Assembly: GCF_001634365.1 (NCBI RefSeq)
Contig: NZ_CP014579.1
Coordinates: 2,604,001 to 2,668,000, forward strand
Direction of reading: 5' to 3'
DNA: 64,000 nt
Origin: Paraburkholderia phytofirmans OLGA172
GTDB taxonomy: Bacteria; Pseudomonadota; Gammaproteobacteria; Burkholderiales; Burkholderiaceae
The notes under the pieces are model-generated. The model did no database searches, had not been told where the DNA came from, and worked only from the letters and a program-made list of their open reading frames with translations. Of this stretch, positions 18,752-29,200 are shown in pieces. The translations under genes were made by a program, and so were the position numbers. Positions within the stretch are counted from its first letter, which is position 1; each line of letters begins with the position of its first letter.

Positions 18752-20332
18752 TCAATGAGCATCGGGCGGCGGTGCGGTATTGCCAAACGGATGCGAGAAC
18801 AGCACGCTCAACAAACCGGCGACAAAGCAGAGCGACAGCACAAAAAACGTGTCCGAGAACGTGAGCACGAGCGCTTCACGCATCAGCAGCGCATGCAACT
18901 CTCCGAGTCCTGCGTTAGCCGCATTCAGCGCATCGCCGCCGACTGCCGCGAAGTGCGCGCTTTGCTGCCGCAAAATCGATTCGACCACCGGCCGGCCCGC
19001 GCTCAAATGCTCGTCGAGCCGCTCATAGTGGAGATTCAAACGATCGTTGAGCATCGTGCTGCTCACTGCGATGCCAATCGCACCGCCCAGATTGCGCATC
19101 AGATTGAACAGGCCGCTCGCCGAGCGCAGCCGCGAAGTCGGCAAAGAGCCGAGCGCCATCGTGACGATAGGCGGAATACAAAACTGCTGGCCGATGCCGC
19201 GCAACGCTTGCGGTACCAGCAGTTCCTTCCAGCCCCACTGACTGGTCAACGGCACGTAGAGATAGCACCCGACACCGAACAGAACAAGTCCGAACACCAT
19301 CAGCAAGCGCATATCGATGACACGAGCCAGCGTCGAGTACGCCGCCAGCGCAAGCAACTGAAAGCAGCCGACCGATAGCAGCGCCAAGCCGATCTGCAGC
19401 GAATCGAAACCACGCACACGCGACAGGAACACCGGCGTCAAAAACACCGTGCAGAAAATCCCGATCCCGGTGATGAACGACAGCAGACTGCCGATGCCGA
19501 AGTTGCGAATCGCCAGCGCGCGCAAATCGACGATCGGGTCTTTCGCGGTGAATGCATGCACGAGGAACAGAAAACCGCAGATCGCCGACACCCACGTGCA
19601 CAGCACGATCACGTCGTCGCCGAACCAGTTCTTGCGCGGGCCTTCTTCCAGCACATATTCGAGGCAGCCGAGAAAGCCGGACATCAGCAGGATGCCGAGG
19701 TAGTCGCCTTTTTTCAGCAGCGAAAGATCGGCCTCGTCGATGCGAACGTATTTCGGCACCATCAGCGTCACGGCGAGACCCGGCACGAGGTTCAGATAAA
19801 ACAGCCAATGCCAGGACCATTGCGCCGTGATCCAGCCGCCTATCACCGGACCGATGGTCGGCGCGAGCGTGGCCAGCGCGCCGATAGTGGTGGACGCAAT
19901 CAGGCGCTGTTTGCCCGGAAACAGCACGAACGCGGTGGTGAAAACGGTCGGGATCATCGCCGCGCCGAGCGCACCCTGCAGACCGCGAAACAGGATCATC
20001 GAATTGATGTCCCATGCGAGACCGCACAGCATGCTGGTGATCGTAAAGCCGAGTGCGGAGAACGCAAACAGCCAGCGCGTGGAAAACACCCGAGTAAGCC
20101 AGCCCGACATCGGAATGACGAGAATTTCGGCGATCAGATAGGACGTCTGTACCCACGAGAGCTCGTCCTGGCTTGCGGACAAACCACCGCCGATGTCTTT
20201 GAGCGAGGACGCAACGATCTGGATATCGAGCGTCGCCATGAAAAAGCCGAGGCACATCAGGGCGAACGCGAAGAATTTGGTGCGCGTCGGCTGGTCGGCG
20301 GGATCGGCGAAATGGGCGGGGGCTTGAGCCAT
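18752..20332 (-). CDS. DHA2-family MFS drug transporter (EmrB/QacA type)
   Basis: About 526 residues from the ATG at 20332, seven bases after the adaptor stop; an in-frame start at 20374 would overlap it. Fourteen membrane helices are expected. EmrB hallmarks: MATLDIQIVASSLKDIGGGLSAS at helix 1 (motif D1), LTRVFSTRWLF loop and GPVIGGWI (motif C) of drug-proton antiporters. Works with the adaptor and NodT-type duct to push drugs or organic acids across both membranes. Substrate unknown; MarR control suggests an aromatic inducer. Confidence 0.92.
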   Translation of the reverse strand: MAQAPAHFADPADQPTRTKFFAFALMCLGFFMATLDIQIVASSLKDIGGGLSASQDELSWVQTSYLIAEILVIPMSGWLTRVFSTRWLFAFSALGFTITSMLCGLAWDINSMILFRGLQGALGAAMIPTVFTTAFVLFPGKQRLIASTTIGALATLAPTIGPVIGGWITAQWSWHWLFYLNLVPGLAVTLMVPKYVRIDEADLSLLKKGDYLGILLMSGFLGCLEYVLEEGPRKNWFGDDVIVLCTWVSAICGFLFLVHAFTAKDPIVDLRALAIRNFGIGSLLSFITGIGIFCTVFLTPVFLSRVRGFDSLQIGLALLSVGCFQLLALAAYSTLARVIDMRLLMVFGLVLFGVGCYLYVPLTSQWGWKELLVPQALRGIGQQFCIPPIVTMALGSLPTSRLRSASGLFNLMRNLGGAIGIAVSSTMLNDRLNLHYERLDEHLSAGRPVVESILRQQSAHFAAVGGDALNAANAGLGELHALLMREALVLTFSDTFFVLSLCFVAGLLSVLFSHPFGNTAPPPDAH

Positions 20333-20339
20333 GACGGGT

Positions 20340-21440
20340 TTATCCCTGGGGCGGCGCGTTGTCGGCTTCGACATGCACCTTCACCGTCGCCGAGAGCCCC
20401 GGGCGCAGAACGCCTTGCATGTCCTTCGGCACGTCGAGACGCACGCGCACCGGCACGCGCTGCACGATCTTCGTGAAGTTGCCGGTGGCGTTCTCCGCCG
20501 GTAACACGCTGAAGGTCGCGCCGGTCGCCGGCGCGAGACTCTCAACCACGCCGTGAATCCGTTTGCTCGACGCATCGAGATCCACGTCGACGCCGTCGCC
20601 AACGTGCATCTTCTTCAGCTGGTCTTCCTTGAAGTTGGCATCGATCCACAGCCCGCTCGACGGCACCACGGTCAGCAGCGACACGCCCGTGTTCGCCAGC
20701 AGGCCGACGCGCGCGGTGCGATTGCCGACGTAACCGTCGATCGGCGAGCGGATCGTGGTGTACTCCACATTCAATGCCGCGACCCGCTGCGCCGCCTGTG
20801 CGGTGGCGATGCGCGCCTCGGCATCGCCGATCTGCGCGTCGAGCACGGCGATCTGCCGTTGTGCGGCAATCAACGCTGCGCTGCTGCGGTCGACCGCGGC
20901 ATGCGCCTTCGAGAAATCGGCGTCCGCGCGTTCCACGACCTGGTTCGATACCGCGTCGTCCTTCACCAGTTCGCGATAGCGCGTCTGATCGGCGGCGCTG
21001 CGCGTCAACTCCGCGCCGGACGCGCGAACCTCGGCGGCCTGCTCGTTGATCGTGGCGAGCTGCAAGGACTTTTTCGCCCGCAACTCGGTGACAGCGGCTT
21101 GCGCGCTCTCCACCTCCGCACTCGCTTGGGCGAGGCGAGCGTCGTAATCGCGCGCATCGAGCCGGATCAACACCTGATTCGCGTGGACGAACTGGTTGTC
21201 GTGCACCAGCACGTCCGTGACGAAGCCGTTCACCTTCGGCGACATCACGGTCACATCCCCGCCGACGTAGGCATCGTCCGTCGTTTCGACAAAGCGGCCG
21301 ACGAAGAACCAGTACGACGCGGCAAGCGCCAGCACGGCGAGCACCGTGATGATCGCGAGCAGCATCCACGGAATGCGCCGCGCCGGTTTGGCAGCGTTTG
21401 CCACGCTAGGCGGTGCAATAGTCGAGAGTGTAGTGGACAT
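20340..21440 (-). CDS. HlyD-family membrane fusion protein (EmrA type)
   Basis: 366 residues from the ATG at 21440. One membrane anchor near the N-terminus (about 27-50, WMLLAIITVLAVLALAASYWFFVG), then the lipoyl/barrel sandwich (TTDDAYVGGDVTVMSPKVNGFV) split by a long helical hairpin, and the beta barrel (DANFKEDQLKKMHVGDGVDVDLD). Links the inner-membrane pump to the outer duct. A motif shared with the two MarR promoters lies ten bases upstream, which suggests direct MarR control. Confidence 0.92.
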   Translation of the reverse strand: MSTTLSTIAPPSVANAAKPARRIPWMLLAIITVLAVLALAASYWFFVGRFVETTDDAYVGGDVTVMSPKVNGFVTDVLVHDNQFVHANQVLIRLDARDYDARLAQASAEVESAQAAVTELRAKKSLQLATINEQAAEVRASGAELTRSAADQTRYRELVKDDAVSNQVVERADADFSKAHAAVDRSSAALIAAQRQIAVLDAQIGDAEARIATAQAAQRVAALNVEYTTIRSPIDGYVGNRTARVGLLANTGVSLLTVVPSSGLWIDANFKEDQLKKMHVGDGVDVDLDASSKRIHGVVESLAPATGATFSVLPAENATGNFTKIVQRVPVRVRLDVPKDMQGVLRPGLSATVKVHVEADNAPPQG

Positions 21441-21450
21441 GATGTTCGTA

Positions 21451-21463
21451 TGTGCGTATGCAC
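21451..21463. promoter_or_regulatory. Putative MarR operator upstream of the adaptor gene
   Basis: TGTGCGTATGCAC, matching the motifs at 21972 and 22470. It sits between the first MarR gene and the adaptor start. Confidence 0.55.
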
Positions 21464-21528
21464 TAGCTGAGCAAAAAACAATGGCGCGTTGTACTGCGCC
21501 GGACTTGACCCGCTCCATGCGGGCTGAT

Positions 21529-21951
21529 TCAAATGGAATCGCTTGTGATGGCGAACAACTCGGAACGCATTGCCGCCGCGCGCTGCTCGCCGAAGCGATC
21601 CTCGAATTCGGCTTGTGCCGCATGCCAATGCTTGCGCCCTGCTTGCAAACGCGCTTCGCCGGCTGCCGTCAGCGCAATCGACAACGCCCGCGCGTCCGCC
21701 CCGAGGGCCTCGCTCGACACCAGTCCGTTGCGCCGCAGCGGCTGGATCGTGCGGACCAGCGTGGTGCGCTGCATGTGCATGGCTTCGGCCAGCTGCTTCA
21801 TGGTCATCAGACCGGTGCGCTCCAGGCGCCCCATCAGCGAATACTGCGTGATGGTGAGGCCAACTTTCTCCAGATGGCGGTCGTAAAGCTGCGACATATA
21901 ACGTGCGGCCTGGCGGATCGCAAAGCAGTCGTCGTCGAAGAGCCCTTCCAT
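21529..21951 (-). CDS. MarR-family transcriptional regulator (copy A)
   Basis: 140 residues from the ATG at 21951, with AAAGGAGG nine bases upstream; the longer frame to 22122 overlaps the next regulator gene and is rejected. Winged helix: QYSLMGRLERTGLMTMKQLAEAMHMQRTTLVRTIQPLRRNGLV, then the wing and C-terminal dimer helix. It opens with CFAIRQAARYMSQLYDRHL, very like copy B (CFALRQAARHVTQIYERHL). Likely repressor of the efflux operon that starts 88 bases downstream. Confidence 0.92.
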   Translation of the reverse strand: MEGLFDDDCFAIRQAARYMSQLYDRHLEKVGLTITQYSLMGRLERTGLMTMKQLAEAMHMQRTTLVRTIQPLRRNGLVSSEALGADARALSIALTAAGEARLQAGRKHWHAAQAEFEDRFGEQRAAAMRSELFAITSDSI

Positions 21952-21971
21952 CGCTGCGCCTCCTTTTTGCG

Positions 21972-21985
21972 TGTGCGTATGCACA
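21972..21985. promoter_or_regulatory. Putative MarR operator upstream of MarR copy A
   Basis: TGTGCGTATGCACA, a near-palindrome, in the 80-base gap between the two MarR genes. Confidence 0.55.
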
Positions 21986-22031
21986 TAATCAGACGTGCCA
22001 AAGCTCGTCGGAACGAGCGCATACGCGTTGT

Positions 22032-22454
22032 CTATCCGGTGATGCTGAAGAGCTCGGAGCGCAGCGCCTTGGCGCGCGCGTGACCGAACTTTTCCTCGAA
22101 CTCGTCCTGCGCGGCACGCCATGCGATGGTGGCCTGATCGAAGGTCGTTGCGCCCTTCTCCGTGAGACTGAACAGAAACGTGCGGCCGTCATGCTCCGCC
22201 GATTCGGCGACCACCAGCCCGTCACGCTGCAATGGCTTCATGGCGCGGAGCAGCGTGGTGCGCTCCATGACCATGGCGTCCGCTAGGTCCACCATCGGCA
22301 GGTTCGGCGTGCGCGCGAGCTTGGCGAGAATCGTGAACTGCGCAGCCGTTAACCCCACCTGGCCCAGATGGCGCTCGTAGATTTGCGTGACGTGCCGGGC
22401 CGCCTGGCGCAGCGCGAAACAGTTGCATTCGTCGTAAGAGAGAGGACGGGTCAT
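22032..22454 (-). CDS. MarR-family transcriptional regulator (copy B)
   Basis: 140 residues from the ATG at 22454, the same length as copy A and colinear with it, so the pair arose by duplication. Winged helix AAQFTILAKLARTPNLPMVDLADAMVMERTTLLRAMKPLQRDGLV. Both proteins share the C-terminal SELFSIT/SELFAIT ending. It is the first gene of the five-gene efflux unit (two marR, adaptor, pump, duct). The operator-like motif lies 15 bases upstream. Confidence 0.92.
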   Translation of the reverse strand: MTRPLSYDECNCFALRQAARHVTQIYERHLGQVGLTAAQFTILAKLARTPNLPMVDLADAMVMERTTLLRAMKPLQRDGLVVAESAEHDGRTFLFSLTEKGATTFDQATIAWRAAQDEFEEKFGHARAKALRSELFSITG

Positions 22455-22469
22455 GGTGGGCAGTGTATA

Positions 22470-22481
22470 TGTGCATACACA
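22470..22481. promoter_or_regulatory. Putative MarR operator upstream of MarR copy B
   Basis: TGTGCATACACA on the plus strand, TGTGTATGCACA on the minus strand, embedded in a wider alternating purine-pyrimidine stretch (22464-22485). Confidence 0.55.
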
Positions 22482-22701
22482 CATAGTCAAGCTCACTTTC
22501 GCGCAGGAAGTGCCTCGCAAAAATCGTCGGATCGGTGTGCGGTCTGCTCCTGAAAGGGAACAATCAGCCGGTCATGACCGACGATCCGGCGCCGGCACCA
22601 GCAGCACCCGCTCAGCCCCTGTCACCCTCTGTTCCGCGTTCACGATGAAAACTACCCGCAATGAATAGCGGAATCAGAATGCCAGAACAAAAGGCGGCAG
22701 G

Positions 22702-23598
22702 TTAAAGCGCCAGCACCGTCACCCCCACTTCCACCCGATGCGCCCCGCCCCCCAGGATCATCCCGCGCAGCAAGGACACGTCGCTGTAATCGCGGCCGAT
22801 CGCGAGCGTCACGTGGTCCCTATCGGCGAACACGTCATTGGTGGGGTCGAGATCGATCCAGCCACTCTCCGGGCAATACACGGACACCCACGCATGCGAG
22901 GCATCCGCACCGATCAAGCGTGGCTGCCCAGGCGGCGGATCGTTGCGCAGATAACCGCTCACGTAACGCGCCGGCAAACCCAGCGAACGCAAACAGCCGA
23001 TCATCACCTGCGCAAAGTCCTGGCATACCCCGCTCTTCATTTCGAAAGCGCGCTCGGCGGGCGTGTCGAACATCGTCGCCGAGGGTTTATACGCGAAGTC
23101 TTCGTGAATTCGGTGCATCAGATCGATCGCCCCCGCCACAATCGGCATGCCGGGAGGAAAGCTCGGCAGCGCATAAGCGCGCAACGACGGCCGCGGCACG
23201 ATGTTCGGCGACGCAAAGCAGAACTCCACCTCGGGCCGGAACTCGCCGCCGACCCAAAAACGCAACGCATCCACCACGTCTTCCCATTCCGGCGTTTCAT
23301 CGGGATCGAGATCGGTCCAGCGCGGCATGACCGCCACCGTGGTTTCGCTAACGAGTTGCAAGCGCTCGTGCGGGGCGTCCAACGCGAAGTACAGTACGTC
23401 GTTGCCGAATGCGTCGATACGGCTAGTCTGATACGACGGCTCCGGTTCGATCTTTTCGCTATGCGAAACCACTCGCTGCCACGCACAGGCGATCGGCCTG
23501 ATCGTCGCGAGATGCTGGGCGGTCTCCACATACGTGGAGTAGTGGTAGGTCGTGCGATGCGAGACGGACAACACGGTCGGCGCGTTCTTCATGACCAA
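22702..23598 (-). CDS. Transglutaminase-like cysteine protease family protein
   Basis: 298 residues. N-terminal beta domain (HRTTYHYSTYVETAQHLATIRP) typical of bacterial transglutaminase-like proteins, then the papain-like core with C192 (SGVCQDF), H235 (ADASHAWVSVY) and D251 (WIDLDPTND). The triad is complete. Predicted to cut or form isopeptide or peptide bonds. The start overlaps the end of the ATP-grasp gene by ten bases, so it is co-translated. The Iyer and Aravind survey of amidoligases linked this protein type with permuted ATP-grasp and alpha-E proteins, as here. Substrate unknown. Confidence 0.88.
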   Translation of the reverse strand: MVMKNAPTVLSVSHRTTYHYSTYVETAQHLATIRPIACAWQRVVSHSEKIEPEPSYQTSRIDAFGNDVLYFALDAPHERLQLVSETTVAVMPRWTDLDPDETPEWEDVVDALRFWVGGEFRPEVEFCFASPNIVPRPSLRAYALPSFPPGMPIVAGAIDLMHRIHEDFAYKPSATMFDTPAERAFEMKSGVCQDFAQVMIGCLRSLGLPARYVSGYLRNDPPPGQPRLIGADASHAWVSVYCPESGWIDLDPTNDVFADRDHVTLAIGRDYSDVSLLRGMILGGGAHRVEVGVTVLAL

Positions 23599-26159
23599 AC
23601 CTGCGAAGCCACCGTACTGGCATGACTGAAATAGCGTGCGCTGATCTCATGCGCCGCCGCGCCGACATAACCGCCGATCTGATCGCACACCGCCATCAGG
23701 TCGGCGTATGAATCGTTTTCGTCGATGCAACACAGCGATTCGAGCGTCGGCAACGAATCGGCAGGCAGCATCAATTCCGCAAACGGACGATGCCGCATGC
23801 TGCCCGCGGCCACGGCGATCTCGTCGAGTTTTGTGCGCAGGCGGTCATAGACGCCGTAGATTCCGCGCGGATTGGTAGGCTCGATCACCAGCAGATCGAG
23901 CAAAGCCGGCACTTCGAAACGGCCTGGATACAGCGAGCGATACGTCAGCGTGCTGTCGAACAATTGCAGCAGCAGATCGAACCCGGCCGGTTTCGCGAGT
24001 TGGCCGTTATCGGCGATCACGCGCAAGAACGATGTCATCGCCGACACGCGTTCGATGTGCCGCCCGACGAATAACAGACGCCACGCTTCGTCGCGAGTCA
24101 TGCGGTCGCCTTGCGCGCCGCTGATCGCCGACAGTTGCACCGACAAGCGTTCGAGCGCGTTCATCAGCGTCACGCGGTCATAACGATCGTTACGCTCGGT
24201 CTGCAGTGCATCGCGGAAATCGTTGCGCGCCGCGAGAATCGTACGCCAGTGATCGTTCGACAAACGCCCACGCACTTCGCCGTTCGCACGCGCCTGATAG
24301 TTGAGGTTCTGGCCAATGCTCGCAACGCCGGTGCTCTCGCTCAGATTCGCGACCAGCGCGCGCTCGAATGCTGGCGGCGAAACCGGCGAGAACATATCGC
24401 CGGATTGCACGAGACCGCAATGCATGGCGAGTTCGACCAGCGTCGGGAACATCGCGTCGGCGTCGTTGCCTTCCAGCGAGCCGAGAATCAGCCGCAACAG
24501 CCGCACGTTGTTTTCGGCGCGTTCGCCATAACGTCCGGCCCAGAACAGATTTTCAGCCGCGCGGCTCGAGACGGTGCGATGCTTGCGCGCGAGGTCGGCG
24601 GGTTGCATCGGCGAAGGCAGCAGCGTGAAGGTCGAGGTCGGCTGACTCGACAACACCCACGTATCGACACTGCTGCCGCCGTATTGCATCGACACCGTCG
24701 CCTGACGCTCGGCGGCCATCCGCGTGAAGCCGCCGGGCATCACATGCCAGCCCCCGTCGACGTCGGCAATCGCAAAGACGCGCAGCACCGATGGACGGCG
24801 GCCAATGGTGCCGTCTTCGTAACGCGGCGTGCAGGAAAAGCGCAGCGGCTGCTGGATCGTATAGGTGTCGGGCATCGCTTCGATGCGCTCACGCCATGGC
24901 GAGAGCCGCTGCCTGCCCTGTTCGATCCCGGGCGGCGCATCGCGTGGCGCGACCGGCCAGGTCGGCACAATGAACGCTTCGTCCAGACGCCCGAACGCGT
25001 GCTCGCGCGCCGCCTTTTCGCCGCACCACCACGTCGCCACGCTCGGCAGCACAAGGTCTTCATCGAGCAGCACTTCGGCGATGCCCGGCAAAAAACCATG
25101 CAAGGCCGGCGATTCGACAAAGCCCGAACCCGGCACATTCGACACGATCACATTGCCCGCGCGCATCACCTGCAGCAGGCCCGGCACGCCGATGCTCGAA
25201 TCCGCGCGCAGTTCGACCGGATCGCAGAACGCATCGTCCAGACGGCGCAGCACGACGTGCACCCGTTCGAGACCGGCGAGCGTCTTCAGATACAGCATGT
25301 CGTCGCGCACGGTCAGATCCTTGCCTTCGACCAGCGTGACGCCGAGATACCGCGCCAGAAACACGTGCTCGAAGTAGGTCTCGCTAAATGGCCCGGGCGT
25401 GAGCAACGCGATATGCGTCGAGCCATCGGCACCCGACCTGTCGTGCTGCATTGTGGCCTGCGCGGCCTGTGCGAGCGTAGCAATCAGCTGCGAATAGGTC
25501 GGCGCGAGGCGGCTCACGCGCATCGCGCGGAACGGATCGGCAAACAGCGTCGACACGATCAACCGGTTTTCCAGCGCATAACCCAGGCCGGAAGGCGCCT
25601 CGGTGCGATGCGCCATGACGGTCCAGTCACCGTCGGGCGTACGCGCCAGATCGACGGCAACCACCTGCAGATATTGTCCGCCAGGCGGCGTAAAGCCCTT
25701 CACGGAGCGCAGATAACCGGGATGCCCGAACACCAGCGCGGGCGGCAGCTGCCCACGTTCGAGCAAGGTCTGCGGCCCATAGACGTCGGCGACGATCGCA
25801 TTGAGCAGATGCGCGCGCTGCGTCACGCCACGCTCGATATGCGCCCACTCGGCCTCGCTGATCAGGAATGGCAGCAGGTCGAGCGCCCAGGCCCGCGGCT
25901 CGCCGTTATCCGCATAGACGTTGTAGCTGATGTCGTTGTCGCGGATCTGCTGCGCGACCGAGGCGTAGTGATCCTCCAATCGCGCGATGCCGTCTTCGCC
26001 CAGCCGCTCGAAGAATTGCCGCCACGGTTCGCGCAACGCGCCTGAGGCGTCGCGTAACTCGTCCCAATGTCCTTCGTAGGCGGGCAACAGCCGCAATGAG
26101 GATGAAGCGTCCGCGCGAGCCGCGGACGCTTCGAAGGGAAAAGTCGATTGAAAGGCCAA
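23589..26159 (-). CDS. Circularly permuted ATP-grasp protein fused to alpha-E domain
   Basis: 856 residues, the two-part form. Residues about 90-480 are the circularly permuted ATP-grasp (CP_ATPgrasp) region, with LTPGPFSETYFEHVFLARYLG, VEGKDLTVRDDMLYLKTL and VPGSGFVESPALHGFLP. Residues about 530-850 are the all-helical alpha-E domain, marked by SRAAENLFWAGRYGERAENN and MTRDEAWRLLFVGRHIERVSAM. Single-domain versions are often encoded as two neighbours. Families of this kind are predicted amide-bond ligases, so the cluster may build and trim a small peptide or peptide tag. The product has not been established. Lies between the two transglutaminase-like genes on the same strand. Confidence 0.9.
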   Translation of the reverse strand: MAFQSTFPFEASAARADASSSLRLLPAYEGHWDELRDASGALREPWRQFFERLGEDGIARLEDHYASVAQQIRDNDISYNVYADNGEPRAWALDLLPFLISEAEWAHIERGVTQRAHLLNAIVADVYGPQTLLERGQLPPALVFGHPGYLRSVKGFTPPGGQYLQVVAVDLARTPDGDWTVMAHRTEAPSGLGYALENRLIVSTLFADPFRAMRVSRLAPTYSQLIATLAQAAQATMQHDRSGADGSTHIALLTPGPFSETYFEHVFLARYLGVTLVEGKDLTVRDDMLYLKTLAGLERVHVVLRRLDDAFCDPVELRADSSIGVPGLLQVMRAGNVIVSNVPGSGFVESPALHGFLPGIAEVLLDEDLVLPSVATWWCGEKAAREHAFGRLDEAFIVPTWPVAPRDAPPGIEQGRQRLSPWRERIEAMPDTYTIQQPLRFSCTPRYEDGTIGRRPSVLRVFAIADVDGGWHVMPGGFTRMAAERQATVSMQYGGSSVDTWVLSSQPTSTFTLLPSPMQPADLARKHRTVSSRAAENLFWAGRYGERAENNVRLLRLILGSLEGNDADAMFPTLVELAMHCGLVQSGDMFSPVSPPAFERALVANLSESTGVASIGQNLNYQARANGEVRGRLSNDHWRTILAARNDFRDALQTERNDRYDRVTLMNALERLSVQLSAISGAQGDRMTRDEAWRLLFVGRHIERVSAMTSFLRVIADNGQLAKPAGFDLLLQLFDSTLTYRSLYPGRFEVPALLDLLVIEPTNPRGIYGVYDRLRTKLDEIAVAAGSMRHRPFAELMLPADSLPTLESLCCIDENDSYADLMAVCDQIGGYVGAAAHEISARYFSHASTVASQVWS

Positions 26160-26205
26160 GGTCGTGTCGTTCTTAAAGGTCTGCCGCCGCTGTTAGTCTA
26201 CCAGG

Positions 26206-29200
26206 TTACCAGTAGCGCAGGTCCAACGTGAACGGAAACTCGAGGCTGCGCTGCGGCATGTCGACCGCGAGCAGCCCCGGCGTATGGCCGGAGGCGAAAA
26301 AGCGCGCGCGCCGCCGGCTTTCCGCCTCGTAGGCGTTGACCGGGAAGGTCTGATAGTTGCGCCCGCCCGGATGAGCGACATGATACTGGCATCCCCCGAC
26401 CGAGCGGCCAGTCCATGTATCGACCAGATCGAAGGTGAGCGGCGCATCCACGCCGATGGTCGGATGCAGCGCCGACGGCTGCGACCAGGCGCGAAAGCGC
26501 ACGCCGGCCACATATTCGCTGACGCGGCCCGTCGGCTGAAGCGGCACCGGCACACCGTTGACCGTCACCACATGACGGTTGTCATTCAAACCGAGCGCAC
26601 GCACTTCGAGCCTTTCCACCGACGAATCCACGTAGCGCACCGTGCCGCCCGGCGAGCCCTCCTCGCCCATCACGTGCCAGGGTTCGAGCGCGCTGCGGAT
26701 GGTCAGCGAAACGCCGTTCACCGTGGTCGCGCCGACCAGCGGGAAGCGGAATTCGAAGTGCGGCGCGAACCAGCTGCTCTCGAAGGCGAAGCCCGCCTGG
26801 TTGAGTTCGCCGAGCACGTCGTCGAAATCCAGCTTCGCGAAGGTGCCGAGCAGGAAGCGGTCGTGCAGTTCCGTGCCCCAGCGCGTGAGCCGCTGCGTAT
26901 ACGGCGCGTGCCAGAAACGCGCCACCAGCGCGCGCAGCAGCAACTGCTGCACGAGACTCATGCGCGCATGCGGCGGCATTTCGAAACCGCGCAATTCGAG
27001 CAGGCCGAGGCGGCCAGTCGGACCATCGGGCGAATAGAGTTTGTCGATGCAAAACTCGGCACGGTGCGTATTGCCCGTCACGTCGATCAGGATGTTGCGC
27101 AACGAGCGGTCGATCATCCACGCTGGGAGGTTCGCGCTTTCGCGGCCGCCGAGCAGATCGATCTGCCGCTGCAACTCGCGGAACGCCACCTCCAATTCAT
27201 ACACCTGGTCGTTGCGCGCCTCGTCGACGCGCGGCGCCTGGCTCGTCGGGCCAATGAAGAGCCCGGAAAACAGATACGACAGCGACGGATGGTTGTGCCA
27301 ATACGCGATCAGGCTCGCCAGCAGATCGGGACGCCGCAGGAAGGGACTATCCGCCGGCGTCGCGCCGCCGAGCACGAAGTGATTGCCGCCGCCGGTTCCG
27401 GTATGCCGGCCATCGGTCATGAACTTCTCGCTGCTCAGATAGCTCTCGGCCGCGGATTGATACAGGTACTCCGTGTTGTCGACCAGTTGCGCCCAGCTCG
27501 AAGCCGGATGAATGTTCACCTCGATCACACCCGGGTCCGGCGTCACCTGCAGGACGTTCAGCCGTGGATCGCGCGGCGGCGGATAGCCTTCGAGCACCAC
27601 CTGCATCCGCAATTCGGCGGCAGTCGCTTCAATGGCCGCGAGCAGATCGAGGTAGTCGTCGAGTTCGGTGAGCGGCGGCATGAACACATGCAGCAGCGAG
27701 CGGCCGCTGCCGAACGCCTGGGTTTCCGCCTTCGGACCGGCGGCCCGTTTCGGGTCGCGCGCTTCGACGCAGATCGCCGTACGCAGCGTTTCCTTCGACG
27801 ACTGCCCGCGCGCCGGCGCCTGTTCGTCGCCCGGTTGAGGCGCAAAGGCCAGCACGCCGCTGCCCGCCATGCCGCTCAGCAAATCCGCCGCTGACGACGA
27901 CAACGCGGCCGCATGCCGCGCATCGGTGGTGCTCATGGTGCGGCGGGACTCGCCGTCGCCGTCGTATTGCATGCGCAATTGCGCGGCCGGGCGCAACGGC
28001 ACCGGCGGCGCAAACGGATCGTGCGCATGCTGATACGGATAGTCGGTCTTCGACACCCACGGCAGCGAGTCGAGCGGCAAGCGATAACCCATCGGCGAAT
28101 CGCCGGGAATCAGGAACATGCGTTTGTCGCGGAAAAACCAGCGGCCGCTGACCCACTTCGGCGCCTCGTTCGGCACGTCGCGTTCGCGCGCGAGCGGCAA
28201 GACATAACCGGTCGCGCCGCCCAGGCCCGCATCGAACACGCGCCGCAGACGCACGCGCTCCAGTTCGTCGTCAAGGCGCGCATCGAGCGGATCGACGTTG
28301 ACCGGCAGGCGGCGCTCGCGCCACAGGTAGTACCAGACGTCTTCGAAGCCGGGCTGGATACAGTCCGTGTCGAGCGATAGCTTTGTCGCCAGATGAGAGA
28401 GGAAACGTTGCGCGTCGCCGGCCGTGTAGGTGCCCGGCTCGCGTTCGTCGGCGAAGAGCGTGGGGTCGTGCCAGCACGGCTCGCCGTCGGCGCGCCAGTA
28501 AAGCGACATCGCCCAGCGCGGCAACTGCTCGCCGGGATACCACTTACCCTGGCCGATGTGCAGAAAGCCGTTCGCGCCGTAGCGCGAGCGCAGCTTGTCC
28601 ATCAGCGCGACCGCGTAGCCGCGTTTGGTGGGACCGAGCGCGTCGGTGTTCCATTCGGCGGCGTCGCGATCGCGTACCGACACGAAGGTCGGCTCGCCGC
28701 CCATCGTCAGGCGCACGTCCATCTCGGTCAGGCGCTGGTCGACCTGCGCGCCCATTTTTAGCACGTCGTTCCACACCGCCTCGCTGAACGGCTTGGTGAC
28801 GCGCGGCGTCTCTACCACCCGTTCAATCGACATGGTGTGCTCGAACTCGACTTCGGATTCGTCGACCGCGCCGGAGATCGGCGCCGCGCTGCCGGGTTCG
28901 GGTGTGCAGGCAACCGGAATATGGCCCTCCCCGGCGAGCAAGCCGGAAGTCGGATCGAGGCCGATCCAGCCCGCGCCCGGCAGGTACACCTCGCACCAGG
29001 CGTGCAGGTCGGTGAAGTCGACTTCGGTGCCGCTCGGGCCGTCGATCGATTTGACATCGGGCGCGAGTTGCAGCAGATAGCCGGAGACAAAGCGCGCCGC
29101 CAGCCCCAGTTGCCGGAGCGTCTCGACCAGCAGCCAACCCGAATCGCGGCACGAGCCCGCGGCGCTCACCAGCGTTTCCTCGGGCGTCTGCACGCCTGGC

